Below are positions 16,134 to 23,726 of a DNA stretch of 23,726 nucleotides, one piece after another (within the stretch, counting starts at the first letter, position 1; the number at the start of each line of letters is the position of its first letter). The DNA comes from Bacillota bacterium (GTDB lineage: Bacteria > Bacillota > Clostridia > Lachnospirales > Lachnospiraceae). Location: the NCBI GenBank assembly GCA_023399455.1, contig JAEWPN010000249.1, positions 1 through 23,726 on the forward strand. The letters are read 5' to 3'. The translations under genes were made by a program, and so were the position numbers. Under the pieces are notes generated by a model that searched no databases, was not told the origin of the DNA, and was given only the letters and a program-made list of their open reading frames with translations.

Positions 16134-18080
16134 ATGAATGAGAATTCAAACGCTACAAAAAGAAGGGAATGGGTAAAGAATGCGGCAATTATATTTTTGT
16201 CCGTAATGCTTGTGCTGACATTTTTTTCCAATACGATTATGAACTATTCCCTGCCGGAGGTAGCCACGGAGTATGTACAGAGCGGGACGATCGCGGCTAA
16301 GGTAAGAGGGACAGGAAATCTAGAGGCCACCGACCCTTATAACGTAGTGATTAGTGAAAGCAGGAAAATTGAAAGTGTGAATGTGAAAAACGGAGATACG
16401 GTGGAGAAGGATTCCGTACTCTTTTATTTGGAGGATGTGGAGAGCGAGGAACTGAAAACGGCACAAAAGGAGCTGGATGATTTACGGCTCGCTTATTTGA
16501 CCGGTTTGTTCACCGGAGATATAACCAGCGATGTTATAAATAAGGTTGAGAACGGAAAAACGGGAACCTTAGCTTCCTATCAATCTCAGCTGGCAGATGT
16601 TGACAGCAGGCTGACGGCGGCGAAGAACAGACTGACGGCAGCTACGGCAAATCAGCAGAATGTACAGAGCACTTTGGATAACTTAAACGGTCAAAAGAAT
16701 TTGAACGAAGCGGTGACGGTAGACACCAGTAGCGAAGAAAAGGCGGTTAACTCAGCTCAGACTAATGTAACCAATGCGACAGCGGAGGTAACAAGGATTA
16801 AAAATGAGATAGCTGAGGTACAGGCTAAGGTAGATGCGGCTGCAGCATTGCTTGGAACACTTACGACATCGACAGGCGGAACCGTCAGCCTTCAGGGGGG
16901 AATCAAGACCTATCAGGATGCGAAGGATAAGGCGGAAAAAGATTTAGAGGCGGCAACTACTCAGCTGCAAAGTGCAAAGACGGTGCTGGACACGGCGATT
17001 GCTTCAGGCAATGAGGCCGATATTGCGGCAGCACAGAAGGCGTATGACGAAATAAAGTTGTATATTTACGATGTTGCTGAAAGTCAGTTAAAAGTGGCAA
17101 CAAGCGAATTAGAAAATGCAACTGCAACATTAAAGGATTATGATAGTAATAGTCAATTGCTGATATCCTTAAAGTCCTCCTTAGAAAGTGCACAGAGTAC
17201 TCTAGATAATGCAAATTCTACGCTGGCATCTGCGCAGAATGCATTAAACAATAAAAAGGTAGACTCTGCGAATACCAGCGCGAAAAACGATTTGAATACA
17301 CAGCTTGCGACGGCTACCAATAGTAAGACGAAAGCAGATACTGAAATAACTAATATCACTGCGGAAATAACTAAGATTCAGGAAGAAAAAAGCGCGCTCA
17401 TCAAAACTCTGACAGCAGAACTGAATCTCAGCGCACAAAATACGCAGATAGCTCAGAAGGAAGCTGCAATAGAAAAATTGAAAGAAGATTCAGTAGGAGC
17501 AAACATAACGGCGCCTGTGGCGGGAACTATTACATCCGTGAGCCATGTAGCAGGAGAATCCACAAAACCGGATGAGGTGCTGGCAGTTATTCAGCCTACA
17601 GGCAAAGGCTTCACTCTTTCCTTCTCCGCCACTACAGAGCAGGCGAAGAAGCTTTCAGTCGGTGATATTGCGGAGGTACAGAATTCTTGGTATTATGACG
17701 ATATAAAAGCGACGCTGGTATCTATTAAACCGGATCAGACCGATCCGGCGCAGAAAAAGCAGCTGACATTCAATGTAGAAGGTGATGTGCAGGCTGGCCA
17801 GGCGTTGAGTCTGGCGGTGGGACAGAAGAGCGCCAACTATGAGTTGGTGGTGCCTAATAGTGCTATCAGGGAGGACAAGAACGGCAAGTTCATACTGATC
17901 GTGGAATCGAAGAGCAGTCCTCTTGGCAACCGTTATATTGCCACGAGAATCGATGTGGAGGTACTGGCCTCTGACGATACGCATACGGCGATTTCTGCAG
18001 GGCTTTATGGCTATGAATATGTAATAACGACAGCGACGAAGCCGGTAGAAGCAGGAAAACAGGTTCGTCTGACGGATTAA
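16134..18080 (+). CDS. HlyD/MacA-like membrane-fusion (adaptor) protein with long coiled coil
   Basis: 648 residues, start ATG 16134 after aggagga. A single membrane anchor spans about 16-36 (NAAIIFLSVMLVLTFFSNTI). Residues about 50-100 carry the first half of a barrel-sandwich (lipoyl-like) domain: GTIAAKVRGTGNLEATDPYN, then VNVKNGDTVEKDSVLFYLED. A very long helical region (about 103-450), rich in Ala, Asn, Thr, Lys and Gln in heptad-like order, is interrupted near 240-262 by a Gly/Thr/Ser stretch. The second half-motif, ITAPVAGTITSVSHVAGEST, is near 456, followed by beta-barrel domains to the end. MacA is about 370 residues, so the coiled coil here is greatly extended. In Gram-positives such adaptors work with MacB/YknZ-type permeases; a MacB-core-like protein is encoded next. 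No outer-membrane partner is expected. Confidence 0.87.
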   Translation: MNENSNATKRREWVKNAAIIFLSVMLVLTFFSNTIMNYSLPEVATEYVQSGTIAAKVRGTGNLEATDPYNVVISESRKIESVNVKNGDTVEKDSVLFYLEDVESEELKTAQKELDDLRLAYLTGLFTGDITSDVINKVENGKTGTLASYQSQLADVDSRLTAAKNRLTAATANQQNVQSTLDNLNGQKNLNEAVTVDTSSEEKAVNSAQTNVTNATAEVTRIKNEIAEVQAKVDAAAALLGTLTTSTGGTVSLQGGIKTYQDAKDKAEKDLEAATTQLQSAKTVLDTAIASGNEADIAAAQKAYDEIKLYIYDVAESQLKVATSELENATATLKDYDSNSQLLISLKSSLESAQSTLDNANSTLASAQNALNNKKVDSANTSAKNDLNTQLATATNSKTKADTEITNITAEITKIQEEKSALIKTLTAELNLSAQNTQIAQKEAAIEKLKEDSVGANITAPVAGTITSVSHVAGESTKPDEVLAVIQPTGKGFTLSFSATTEQAKKLSVGDIAEVQNSWYYDDIKATLVSIKPDQTDPAQKKQLTFNVEGDVQAGQALSLAVGQKSANYELVVPNSAIREDKNGKFILIVESKSSPLGNRYIATRIDVEVLASDDTHTAISAGLYGYEYVITTATKPVEAGKQVRLTD

Positions 18081-18116
18081 GCTAACGGAGAGCGCGTAAT
18101 AACGCGTTGATGGAAT

Positions 18117-19196
18117 ATGAGAAAAATTTTGAGGAATTTTACAATAAAACAAATAATTGTGGTTCTATCCGTGGTGCTGTGCCTGCTCATATGGGCGGGC
18201 ATCAGCGTATTTGCCACGGTGAAAAAGCAGGAGCTTCTAGATCAGAATGCTGCTGCGAGGTGGTCGGAAGAGAGCGATTCGGCTCAGATAAGCTGCTTTT
18301 TTGCCGCAGGGACGAATGTGGATAAGAACAGTGTTATGACCTTTGAGCACTCGCTGGATGCCGCGCTCAAAGAGGCTTCCATAACAGCACCCAGTGAAAG
18401 TGCGAGACTGTGGGCGGACGCTTACAGTGTGCAAGGCAAGGTCACTTTGACGAATGGTAAAACAACGTTAGAGGCTAATACGGTGGGTGTCGGAGGAGAT
18501 TTCTTCCTGTTTCATCCGTTGCAGCTTATTAACGGTTCCTATTTCTCGGGAAGCGACTTAATGCACGACAGGATACTTATCGACGAGGATGCGGCGTGGC
18601 AGCTATTCGGTTCTAACGATGTGACCGGAATGGAGGTAAGGATCGGCGGAACGCCTCACTATATTGCCGGTGTAATCAAAAGGGAGCAGGGCAGGCTGAA
18701 CGAAGCGGCGGGACTGGACAAAACTTTAGTTTACATTTCCTATGAAACCATGGAGGCACAAGGGATCGTAACAGGAATTAACACGTATGAAATCGTAATG
18801 CCCGACCCGGTCAGCGGATTCGCTTACGCCAAGGTTAAGGAAAAGTTCGGGATTGACGAGGTAAGCATGCAGGTAGTGGAGAATTCGGCAAGATACGGAC
18901 TAAAGTCGTTGTTTACTGTGATTGCAGAATTCGGCACGCGTTCCATGAATTCATATGCTATCGGATATCCCTACTGGGAAAATGTGGCTCGGGGATGGGA
19001 GGATATTTTTGCCGTTCTGTTAGTCTTACAGGTATTGTTCCTTTTGATTCCAGCCTGTATAATAATTGTAACTGTTATTATACTTTGGAAGAGAAAAGAA
19101 TGGACGTGGAGAGACGTATGGCGTGTTCTTACGGATTGGAAGGACACAGTGGCGGAGCGGTTTCGTAAAGAAAAAAGTAAGTGGAAATATTTCTAA
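18117..19196 (+). CDS. MacB-periplasmic-core-like membrane protein lacking the FtsX domain
   Basis: 359 residues, start ATG 18117; the ribosome site is weak and a small cgcgt/acgcg hairpin lies at 18092-18105. One membrane segment near 10-32 (IIVVLSVVLCLLIWAGISVF), an outside domain of about 260 residues, then a single long hydrophobic stretch at 297-325 and a basic cytosolic tail. The outside part has features of the MacB core: VGVGGDFFLFHPLQLINGSY, MHDRILIDEDAAWQLFGSND, GMEVRIGGTPHYIAGVI and VYISYETMEAQG. True MacB-type permeases end with an FtsX domain of three further membrane helices; those are missing, as is any ATPase. It may be an accessory extracellular core for the adaptor, or couple to an ATPase elsewhere. 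Assignment to the core family is by pattern and moderately sure. Confidence 0.7.
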   Translation: MRKILRNFTIKQIIVVLSVVLCLLIWAGISVFATVKKQELLDQNAAARWSEESDSAQISCFFAAGTNVDKNSVMTFEHSLDAALKEASITAPSESARLWADAYSVQGKVTLTNGKTTLEANTVGVGGDFFLFHPLQLINGSYFSGSDLMHDRILIDEDAAWQLFGSNDVTGMEVRIGGTPHYIAGVIKREQGRLNEAAGLDKTLVYISYETMEAQGIVTGINTYEIVMPDPVSGFAYAKVKEKFGIDEVSMQVVENSARYGLKSLFTVIAEFGTRSMNSYAIGYPYWENVARGWEDIFAVLLVLQVLFLLIPACIIIVTVIILWKRKEWTWRDVWRVLTDWKDTVAERFRKEKSKWKYF

Positions 19197-19231
19197 GAAT
19201 GTGCAATACCATTAAAGAGGAGGAGAAGGTT

Positions 19232-21487
19232 ATGAAGAAAATAGTCATAGGTTTATTGGCAGGTATAATGGTATTGTCGCTGGCGGCCTGCGGAGGAAGC
19301 GGAAACACACAGGAGGAAAAGAATTCCAAGGAACATGTGTACAAGGCGGAAGAGGTTGCCTTGAATGATATAGAGGATAAGAATTCCATCGGTAATTTTT
19401 TTCTGCGGGGAGACAGATTATATGTAGTCGGGTATAACTGGCTGGAAAACGGAAGGGAGACCTATATCGTAAGCCAGAATCTGGATGGCTCGGATTCCGT
19501 GAAGGCGACGATCTCTCTTGCGGAGAATCAGTCCCTGAACTACTTGACGGTAGACGAATCGGGGAATTTTTACGGAGTTATGGATGAATATTTCGAGGAT
19601 TCCAGCGATCCGGATAATTATGTATATGAAGATAATTATTTTCTGGTTAAGCTGGATGCAGAGGGAAACGAGTTGTGGAAGCAGCCCTTGACGAGTGACT
19701 CTGCGAACGATTATTACTACGTAAGCTGGATGAAGCTTTTAAACGACGGCCGAATTGCGATTATGGATAGTTCCAGCAAGATCACTTTGTACGATTTGCA
19801 GGGACAGCAGCAAAAGAGCGTGGATATGAAGGAAGAGGAGAGCATGGGAGATGCGATACAGATAGCGGACGGCAGTCTCCTGATCCTTTCCTATGGTTCG
19901 CAGAACAATCAGTATGGGTTGAGAAGACTGGATGTGGATACCGGTAAGCTTTCAGAGGAGGAGTATTTCCTTCCGGGTATTTCTTCATCATATACTTATT
20001 ATCCGGGCGTAGGCTACGACCTTATGCTCGTGGATAACTACGGCGTCAGCGGATATAATCTGGGTGACGAAAGCGTGACGGAGCTGATGAATTTTATCGA
20101 TTCCGATATAAATACCTCTTACATTTACAGCTTGGTGGCGGTAAGCGATAAGGAATTCTACGGTACGATAAACGACAACCTTACGGGAAGTACCATGCTG
20201 ATGAAGTTCACTAAGGTGGACCCGAAGGATGTTGTGGATAAGAAGATTCTGACATTGGCCTGCAACGGGCTTAGCTGGGAGGTTCGCAATCAAGTCGTGC
20301 AGTTTAATAAAACCAATGAGCAGTATCGCATTCGGATAACGGATTATACTCAGTATAATACGGATGAGGACTATACGAGAGGTGCTACAAAACTAAATAC
20401 CGACATCGCTTCGGGCAATGTGCCGGATATCCTTATAATGGACACCAGCCTTCCGGCAGAAAGCTATATTTCCAAAGGGCTGTTCGAGGATCTGTATCCA
20501 TATATTGATAAAGATGAGGAGTTAAAACGCGACGATTATTTCCAGAACGTACTCACAGCGTATGAAACCGATGGCAAACTGTATCAGCTGGTGCCGAGCT
20601 TCACTATTTTTACCGTGATAGGAAAGACTGCGGATGTAGGAGCGGAGCCGGGCTGGACCATGGAGGATCTGAATGCGCTCATGGCTACGAAGCCCGAAGG
20701 AACACAGGTATTTGCCGGTGAGATTAGGGGAAGCGTATTGAATTACAGCATTCAAATGGCAGGAAGTCAGTTCATCGACTGGAATACAGGTGAGTGCAAG
20801 TTTGGTTCCGATGCCTTTATTTCCTTATTGGAATTTTTGAACCAATTTCCTGAGCAGTATGATGATTCCTATTACACGGACGAATACTGGAGGAATTATG
20901 ACAGCCTGTGGAGAAGCGGCGAGGTGCTGTTAAACATTAGCTATATGGATGGATTTTCCAGTTATAATTATATGAAAAAAGGAACCTATGGAGAGGACAT
21001 TACCCTTATAGGCTTCCCTTCAGCCGATGGAAAGGGCTCGGCAATCATGCCGAATATGGACATTGTCATGTCGTCGAAATCAAAGAACAAGGACGGCGTA
21101 TGGCAGTTTATGAGATATTTTCTGACCGATGACTTTCAAAATACAATCGAATATGGCTGGCCGCTTAGTTTGAAGCGCGTTGATGCGCTGGCTGAGAAGG
21201 CGAAGCAGAAGCAAACCTATGAGGATGAGAATGGAAATTTTGTTGAGTATGACCAGACCTATACCGTAGGTGGCATGGATATACCGATTACTCCTATGAC
21301 CCAGGAGGAAATCGACGAAGTGCTGGCAGTTGTGAAGACAATAGATAAGCCTTATGCCTATGATCAGAACCTTATTAACATTATTTCAGAGGAGGCCGCA
21401 CCTTATTTTGCAGGACAAAAGAGCGCCAAGGAAGTAGCGGACATCATCCAAAGCAGAGCACAGATATACGTAAATGAAAATCGGTAA
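19232..21487 (+). CDS. Third propeller plus solute-binding lipoprotein
   Basis: 751 residues. Start ATG 19232 with aggaggagaagg just upstream; the frame is open to 19181, but that overlaps the previous gene and lacks a signal. Lipobox LAAC with Cys20. The propeller-like half (about 30-330) has units such as TVDESGNFYGVMDEY and LNDGRIAIMDSSSKITLYD. The solute-binding half starts near 337 (KKILTLACNGLSWEVRNQVV) with ASGNVPDILIMD, WNTGECKFGSDAFISLLEFL, GFPSADGKG and NKDGVWQFMRYFLT, and ends VADIIQSRAQIYVNENR, nearly the same as the 9372 protein. It comes after the adaptor and MacB-core genes, which places those two inside, not beside, the receptor/permease operon. Substrate unknown. Confidence 0.87.
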   Translation: MKKIVIGLLAGIMVLSLAACGGSGNTQEEKNSKEHVYKAEEVALNDIEDKNSIGNFFLRGDRLYVVGYNWLENGRETYIVSQNLDGSDSVKATISLAENQSLNYLTVDESGNFYGVMDEYFEDSSDPDNYVYEDNYFLVKLDAEGNELWKQPLTSDSANDYYYVSWMKLLNDGRIAIMDSSSKITLYDLQGQQQKSVDMKEEESMGDAIQIADGSLLILSYGSQNNQYGLRRLDVDTGKLSEEEYFLPGISSSYTYYPGVGYDLMLVDNYGVSGYNLGDESVTELMNFIDSDINTSYIYSLVAVSDKEFYGTINDNLTGSTMLMKFTKVDPKDVVDKKILTLACNGLSWEVRNQVVQFNKTNEQYRIRITDYTQYNTDEDYTRGATKLNTDIASGNVPDILIMDTSLPAESYISKGLFEDLYPYIDKDEELKRDDYFQNVLTAYETDGKLYQLVPSFTIFTVIGKTADVGAEPGWTMEDLNALMATKPEGTQVFAGEIRGSVLNYSIQMAGSQFIDWNTGECKFGSDAFISLLEFLNQFPEQYDDSYYTDEYWRNYDSLWRSGEVLLNISYMDGFSSYNYMKKGTYGEDITLIGFPSADGKGSAIMPNMDIVMSSKSKNKDGVWQFMRYFLTDDFQNTIEYGWPLSLKRVDALAEKAKQKQTYEDENGNFVEYDQTYTVGGMDIPITPMTQEEIDEVLAVVKTIDKPYAYDQNLINIISEEAAPYFAGQKSAKEVADIIQSRAQIYVNENR

Positions 21488-21520
21488 TCGATTATTATAA
21501 ATATACCGCGGAGAAAAGAT

Positions 21521-23296
21521 ATGAAGATTCAACAGTACTTGCAGAATGAGAAAATAATATGTGACGGCGCTTTCGGAACCTATTTCGCGGCCATTGCGGA
21601 GGATGAGATGCTTCCTGAGAAGGCTAATGCACTGTGTCCTGAGCTTGTAAAAAGGATACATGAGAGCTATTTGGAGGCAGGAGCGGCCCTTATCAGGACC
21701 AATACCTTTGCCTCCAACAGGGTCAGCCTTCAGTGCGATAGCCTGGAAGTGGCTGAAAATATCCGTTTGGCCTGGAAAAATGCACTGGAAGCGATTTCTG
21801 CAAGCGGCAGGACACTTGGAGAGGACTGCTTTCTGGCAGGCGACATCGGCCCCATTCCCATGGATTCAGGAACGCCGGAAGAGGAGATATTCAGCGAATA
21901 TAAGCTTATTTGTGATACCTTTTTATCTGAAGGTGCGGAGATTCTCTTATTTGAAACCTTTTCAGAACTGGATAGAATACTTCCCGTTATCGAGGCGATA
22001 AAAAAGGAGCGGGAGGTATTCATTATCGTGCAGTTCTGTGTGAATCAGCACGGTTACAGCAACGCGGGAATCAGTGCGGGAAGATTGCTTCGTGAAGCGG
22101 CAGATGTGGAACAGATAGACGCGGTAGGGCTTAACTGCGGTGTCGGCCCGGGACATTTATATACGATCATGGATAAGATAAGGCTTCCGGAAGGAAAATA
22201 TATTACGGCATTGCCAAATGCAGGCTATCCCAAGCTTATAAAGAACCGTATGATATTCAGGGACAATGCGGAATATTTTGCTCGCAAGATGAAGGAGGTT
22301 TCTCTGAAAGGAGCGGATATTCTGGGCGGCTGCTGCGGTACGACTCCGGAATATATCCGTCTGTTGAAGGAAGCGGTGGATCTTCATCAAAGGGAAAAGG
22401 AAGCGGCGGGCCGCAGAGCGGAAGAAGTGAAGATACAGCAGGTTGACAGCAGCTTTTGGAAGGGAAAAAGAAAAGGAGAAAAGCTGATTGCGGTTGAGAT
22501 TTCGCCGCCGCCGGGAGCGGACGATGAAAAGGTGATGGAGGCAGCCTTTTTCCTGAAGGAGCATAATGCGGATGTGATTACATTTCCTGACTCTCCTTCC
22601 GGCAGGACCCGGGCGGATTCCATACTCATGAGCATGAAGGTGGCGCAGGAAACGGGGCTTTGCGTGATGCCCCACATATGCTGCCGGGATAAGAATGCGA
22701 TTGCCATGCGCTCACAGCTTCTTGGTGCTTATATAAACGGGATAAGGAACATGCTTGTGATTACCGGAGATCCGGTGCCGACATTGATCAGGCAGGAGGT
22801 AAAGAGCGTGTTCAATTTCGATTCCGTAGGGTTGATGAAAATCGTAAACGAGCTGAATCAGGAGGAATTTGCAAAGGATCCGGTGACATTTGGAGGGGCC
22901 TTGAATCACAACCGGCCGAATCTGGAGGTGGAAGTCGGAAGAGTGAAAAAGAAGATGGCACAGGGAGCCGGATTCTTTCTGACCCAGCCCGTATTTACGC
23001 TTGAGGAAGCTGAGAAGCTTCGATATATTAAGGATCAGACGAAAGCCAGGATTCTTTGCGGCATCATGCCTCTGGTAAGCCTTAGAAACGCCCAGTTCAT
23101 CAGGAATGAGATGGCGGGAATCAATGTGACGGAGGAGGTCATTGCCCGTTTCCATCATGGAATGACGAGAGAAGAAGGCGAGAGTACCGGTGTGGAAATT
23201 GCGAAAGAGGTTATCGGTTTTACGGAGGATTTTGTAGACGGATATTATTTTTCCATACCCTTTAACAGAGTATATCTGGTAGAAAAGATTTTTTAA
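21521..23296 (+). CDS. Bifunctional homocysteine S-methyltransferase / methylenetetrahydrofolate reductase
   Basis: 591 residues, start ATG 21521 after ggagaaaag. Residues 1 to about 290 are a homocysteine S-methyltransferase domain: DGAFGTYF at the start, and zinc ligands Cys206 (GLNCG) and Cys271-Cys272 (GGCCGTTP). Residues about 315-591 are methylenetetrahydrofolate reductase: AVEISPPPGADDEKV, VITFPDSPSGRTRADSI, MLVITGDPVP and FFLTQPVF. The same fusion is seen in Bacillus YitJ and many clostridia; it makes methyl-tetrahydrofolate and supports methionine synthesis. It starts 33 bases after the third lipoprotein with only weak intervening structure and no clear promoter, so it may be transcribed with the operon, although its job is unrelated. 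No S-box riboswitch is visible upstream. Confidence 0.93.
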   Translation: MKIQQYLQNEKIICDGAFGTYFAAIAEDEMLPEKANALCPELVKRIHESYLEAGAALIRTNTFASNRVSLQCDSLEVAENIRLAWKNALEAISASGRTLGEDCFLAGDIGPIPMDSGTPEEEIFSEYKLICDTFLSEGAEILLFETFSELDRILPVIEAIKKEREVFIIVQFCVNQHGYSNAGISAGRLLREAADVEQIDAVGLNCGVGPGHLYTIMDKIRLPEGKYITALPNAGYPKLIKNRMIFRDNAEYFARKMKEVSLKGADILGGCCGTTPEYIRLLKEAVDLHQREKEAAGRRAEEVKIQQVDSSFWKGKRKGEKLIAVEISPPPGADDEKVMEAAFFLKEHNADVITFPDSPSGRTRADSILMSMKVAQETGLCVMPHICCRDKNAIAMRSQLLGAYINGIRNMLVITGDPVPTLIRQEVKSVFNFDSVGLMKIVNELNQEEFAKDPVTFGGALNHNRPNLEVEVGRVKKKMAQGAGFFLTQPVFTLEEAEKLRYIKDQTKARILCGIMPLVSLRNAQFIRNEMAGINVTEEVIARFHHGMTREEGESTGVEIAKEVIGFTEDFVDGYYFSIPFNRVYLVEKIF

Positions 23297-23305
23297 AAAT
23301 AGGAC

Positions 23306-23334
23306 TGTACAAAATGTGTTTTGGCTAGTACAAT
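23306..23334 (+). promoter_or_regulatory. Possible promoter of the HPr-like gene
   Basis: TGTACA (23306-23311) and TACAAT (23329-23334) with a 17-base spacer, in the 88-base gap after the methyltransferase gene. The -35 matches consensus in only four positions. Confidence 0.45.
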
Positions 23335-23384
23335 AGTAATGTTATAGGAAATGAAAGAATAGGATTAGAGGAGAGGTCGTTTGG

Positions 23385-23624
23385 ATGAAAAGCTTTAGAA
23401 TCAGACTGCAATCCATCGAGGAGGTCAAGAAATTTGTCAGCATCATGGCGCAGTTTAACGGCTATTTCGATTTGATTTCCGGGAAGTATATCGTAGATGC
23501 GAAGTCAGTGATGGGAATTTTCAGCATGGATTTGTCCAGGACCTTGGAGCTTCGCATACTGGAGACGAATGAGCAGGAAAGTGCCATTCGGTGTGCGCTG
23601 GAACATTATATAGTGAATGAGTGA
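23385..23624 (+). CDS. HPr-like (Crh-like) protein without the phosphorylatable histidine
   Basis: 79 residues, start ATG 23385 with gaggagagg upstream. Length and order match the HPr family of PTS phosphocarrier proteins. The regulatory serine motif is kept: KSVMGIFSMD, where Ser41 corresponds to Ser46 of Bacillus HPr (KSIMGVMSLG). The N-terminal active-site motif (HARPA with His15) is absent; the matching region reads SIEEVKKFVS, and the only histidine is near the C-terminus (LEHYIVNE). It therefore cannot relay phosphate in the PTS by the usual route but could, like Crh, be phosphorylated on serine and act in catabolite control, if an HPr kinase is present. No PTS genes are nearby. It appears monocistronic. 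Confidence 0.75.
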   Translation: MKSFRIRLQSIEEVKKFVSIMAQFNGYFDLISGKYIVDAKSVMGIFSMDLSRTLELRILETNEQESAIRCALEHYIVNE

Positions 23625-23647
23625 AGAATGCTCATGGAATAAGCTTT

Positions 23648-23718
23648 GCAGATATGGTTCATCGGTAGAACGCCGGCTTCCCAAGCCGGAGAGACGGGTT
23701 CGACTCCCGCTATCTGCT
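23648..23718 (+). tRNA. tRNA-Gly (anticodon CCC)
   Basis: Acceptor arms GCAGATA (23648-23654) and TATCTGC (23711-23717) pair fully. The D arm is GTTC/GAAC, the anticodon stem CCGGC/GCCGG holds loop TTCCCAA (anticodon CCC), and the T loop is TTCGACT. The discriminator base T (23718) is usual for glycine tRNAs, CCA is not encoded, and a T run follows that may end transcription. The outermost T-stem pair (A-C) is mismatched. Located 23 bases after the HPr-like gene. Confidence 0.93.
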
Positions 23719-23726
23719 TTTTTATT

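Noticed and set aside
23648..23718. tRNA-Gly as the attachment site of an integrated element
   Set aside because: No integrase and no repeat of the tRNA 3' end are visible within the window.

Overview
The window looks like the chromosome of an anaerobic Firmicute, most likely a Lachnospiraceae/Clostridia relative. The inference rests on the PFL (UPF0210) gene with an ACT-domain remnant, strong AGGAGG-type ribosome binding sites, several GTG starts, clostridial-style lipoproteins and an M56/BlaI pair. All recognisable genes lie on the + strand. I see no transposase, integrase, CRISPR array or rRNA.

Left part (1-3989). The 3' end of one PFL-family gene is followed by a terminator, then a monocistronic cytosolic cyclomaltodextrinase/neopullulanase (GH13) with a good promoter and a perfect LacI-type palindrome. 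Next comes a scar: a duplicated leader and first codons of a solute-binding lipoprotein, joined in frame to the last codons of an ACT-domain gene. A second, complete PFL gene follows, and its last 197 bases match the window start at all but four positions.

Middle island (about 3990-9190), visibly more A+T-rich. Two promoters, at about 4086 and 7228, share a dyad (AACGATNATNGTT) in the same place between -35 and -10. The first precedes a small secreted SH3-like protein and a two-gene lipoprotein pair (propeller-like half, then solute-binding half). The second precedes a tiny secreted protein, a BlaI-type repressor and an M56 membrane metalloprotease with a short non-penicillin-binding tail. 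A strong terminator closes the island.

Right operon (9246-23296). Genes are close or overlapping: two large lipoproteins that fuse a beta-propeller-like half to an ABC sugar-binding half, two CUT1 permeases, a long coiled-coil HlyD/MacA-like adaptor, a MacB-core-like membrane protein without the usual FtsX domain, a third propeller/solute-binding lipoprotein, and a bifunctional homocysteine methyltransferase/methylenetetrahydrofolate reductase that may be transcribed with the rest. No ATP-binding subunit is present for either transporter-like set, so a shared ATPase elsewhere is inferred. The right edge holds an HPr-like protein without the catalytic histidine and a tRNA-Gly(CCC).

The most unusual content is the propeller plus solute-binding lipoprotein family (three fused copies, one copy split into two overlapping genes, one dead stump), its operonic association with an adaptor and MacB-core protein, and the neighbouring BlaI/M56 module with two look-alike promoters.
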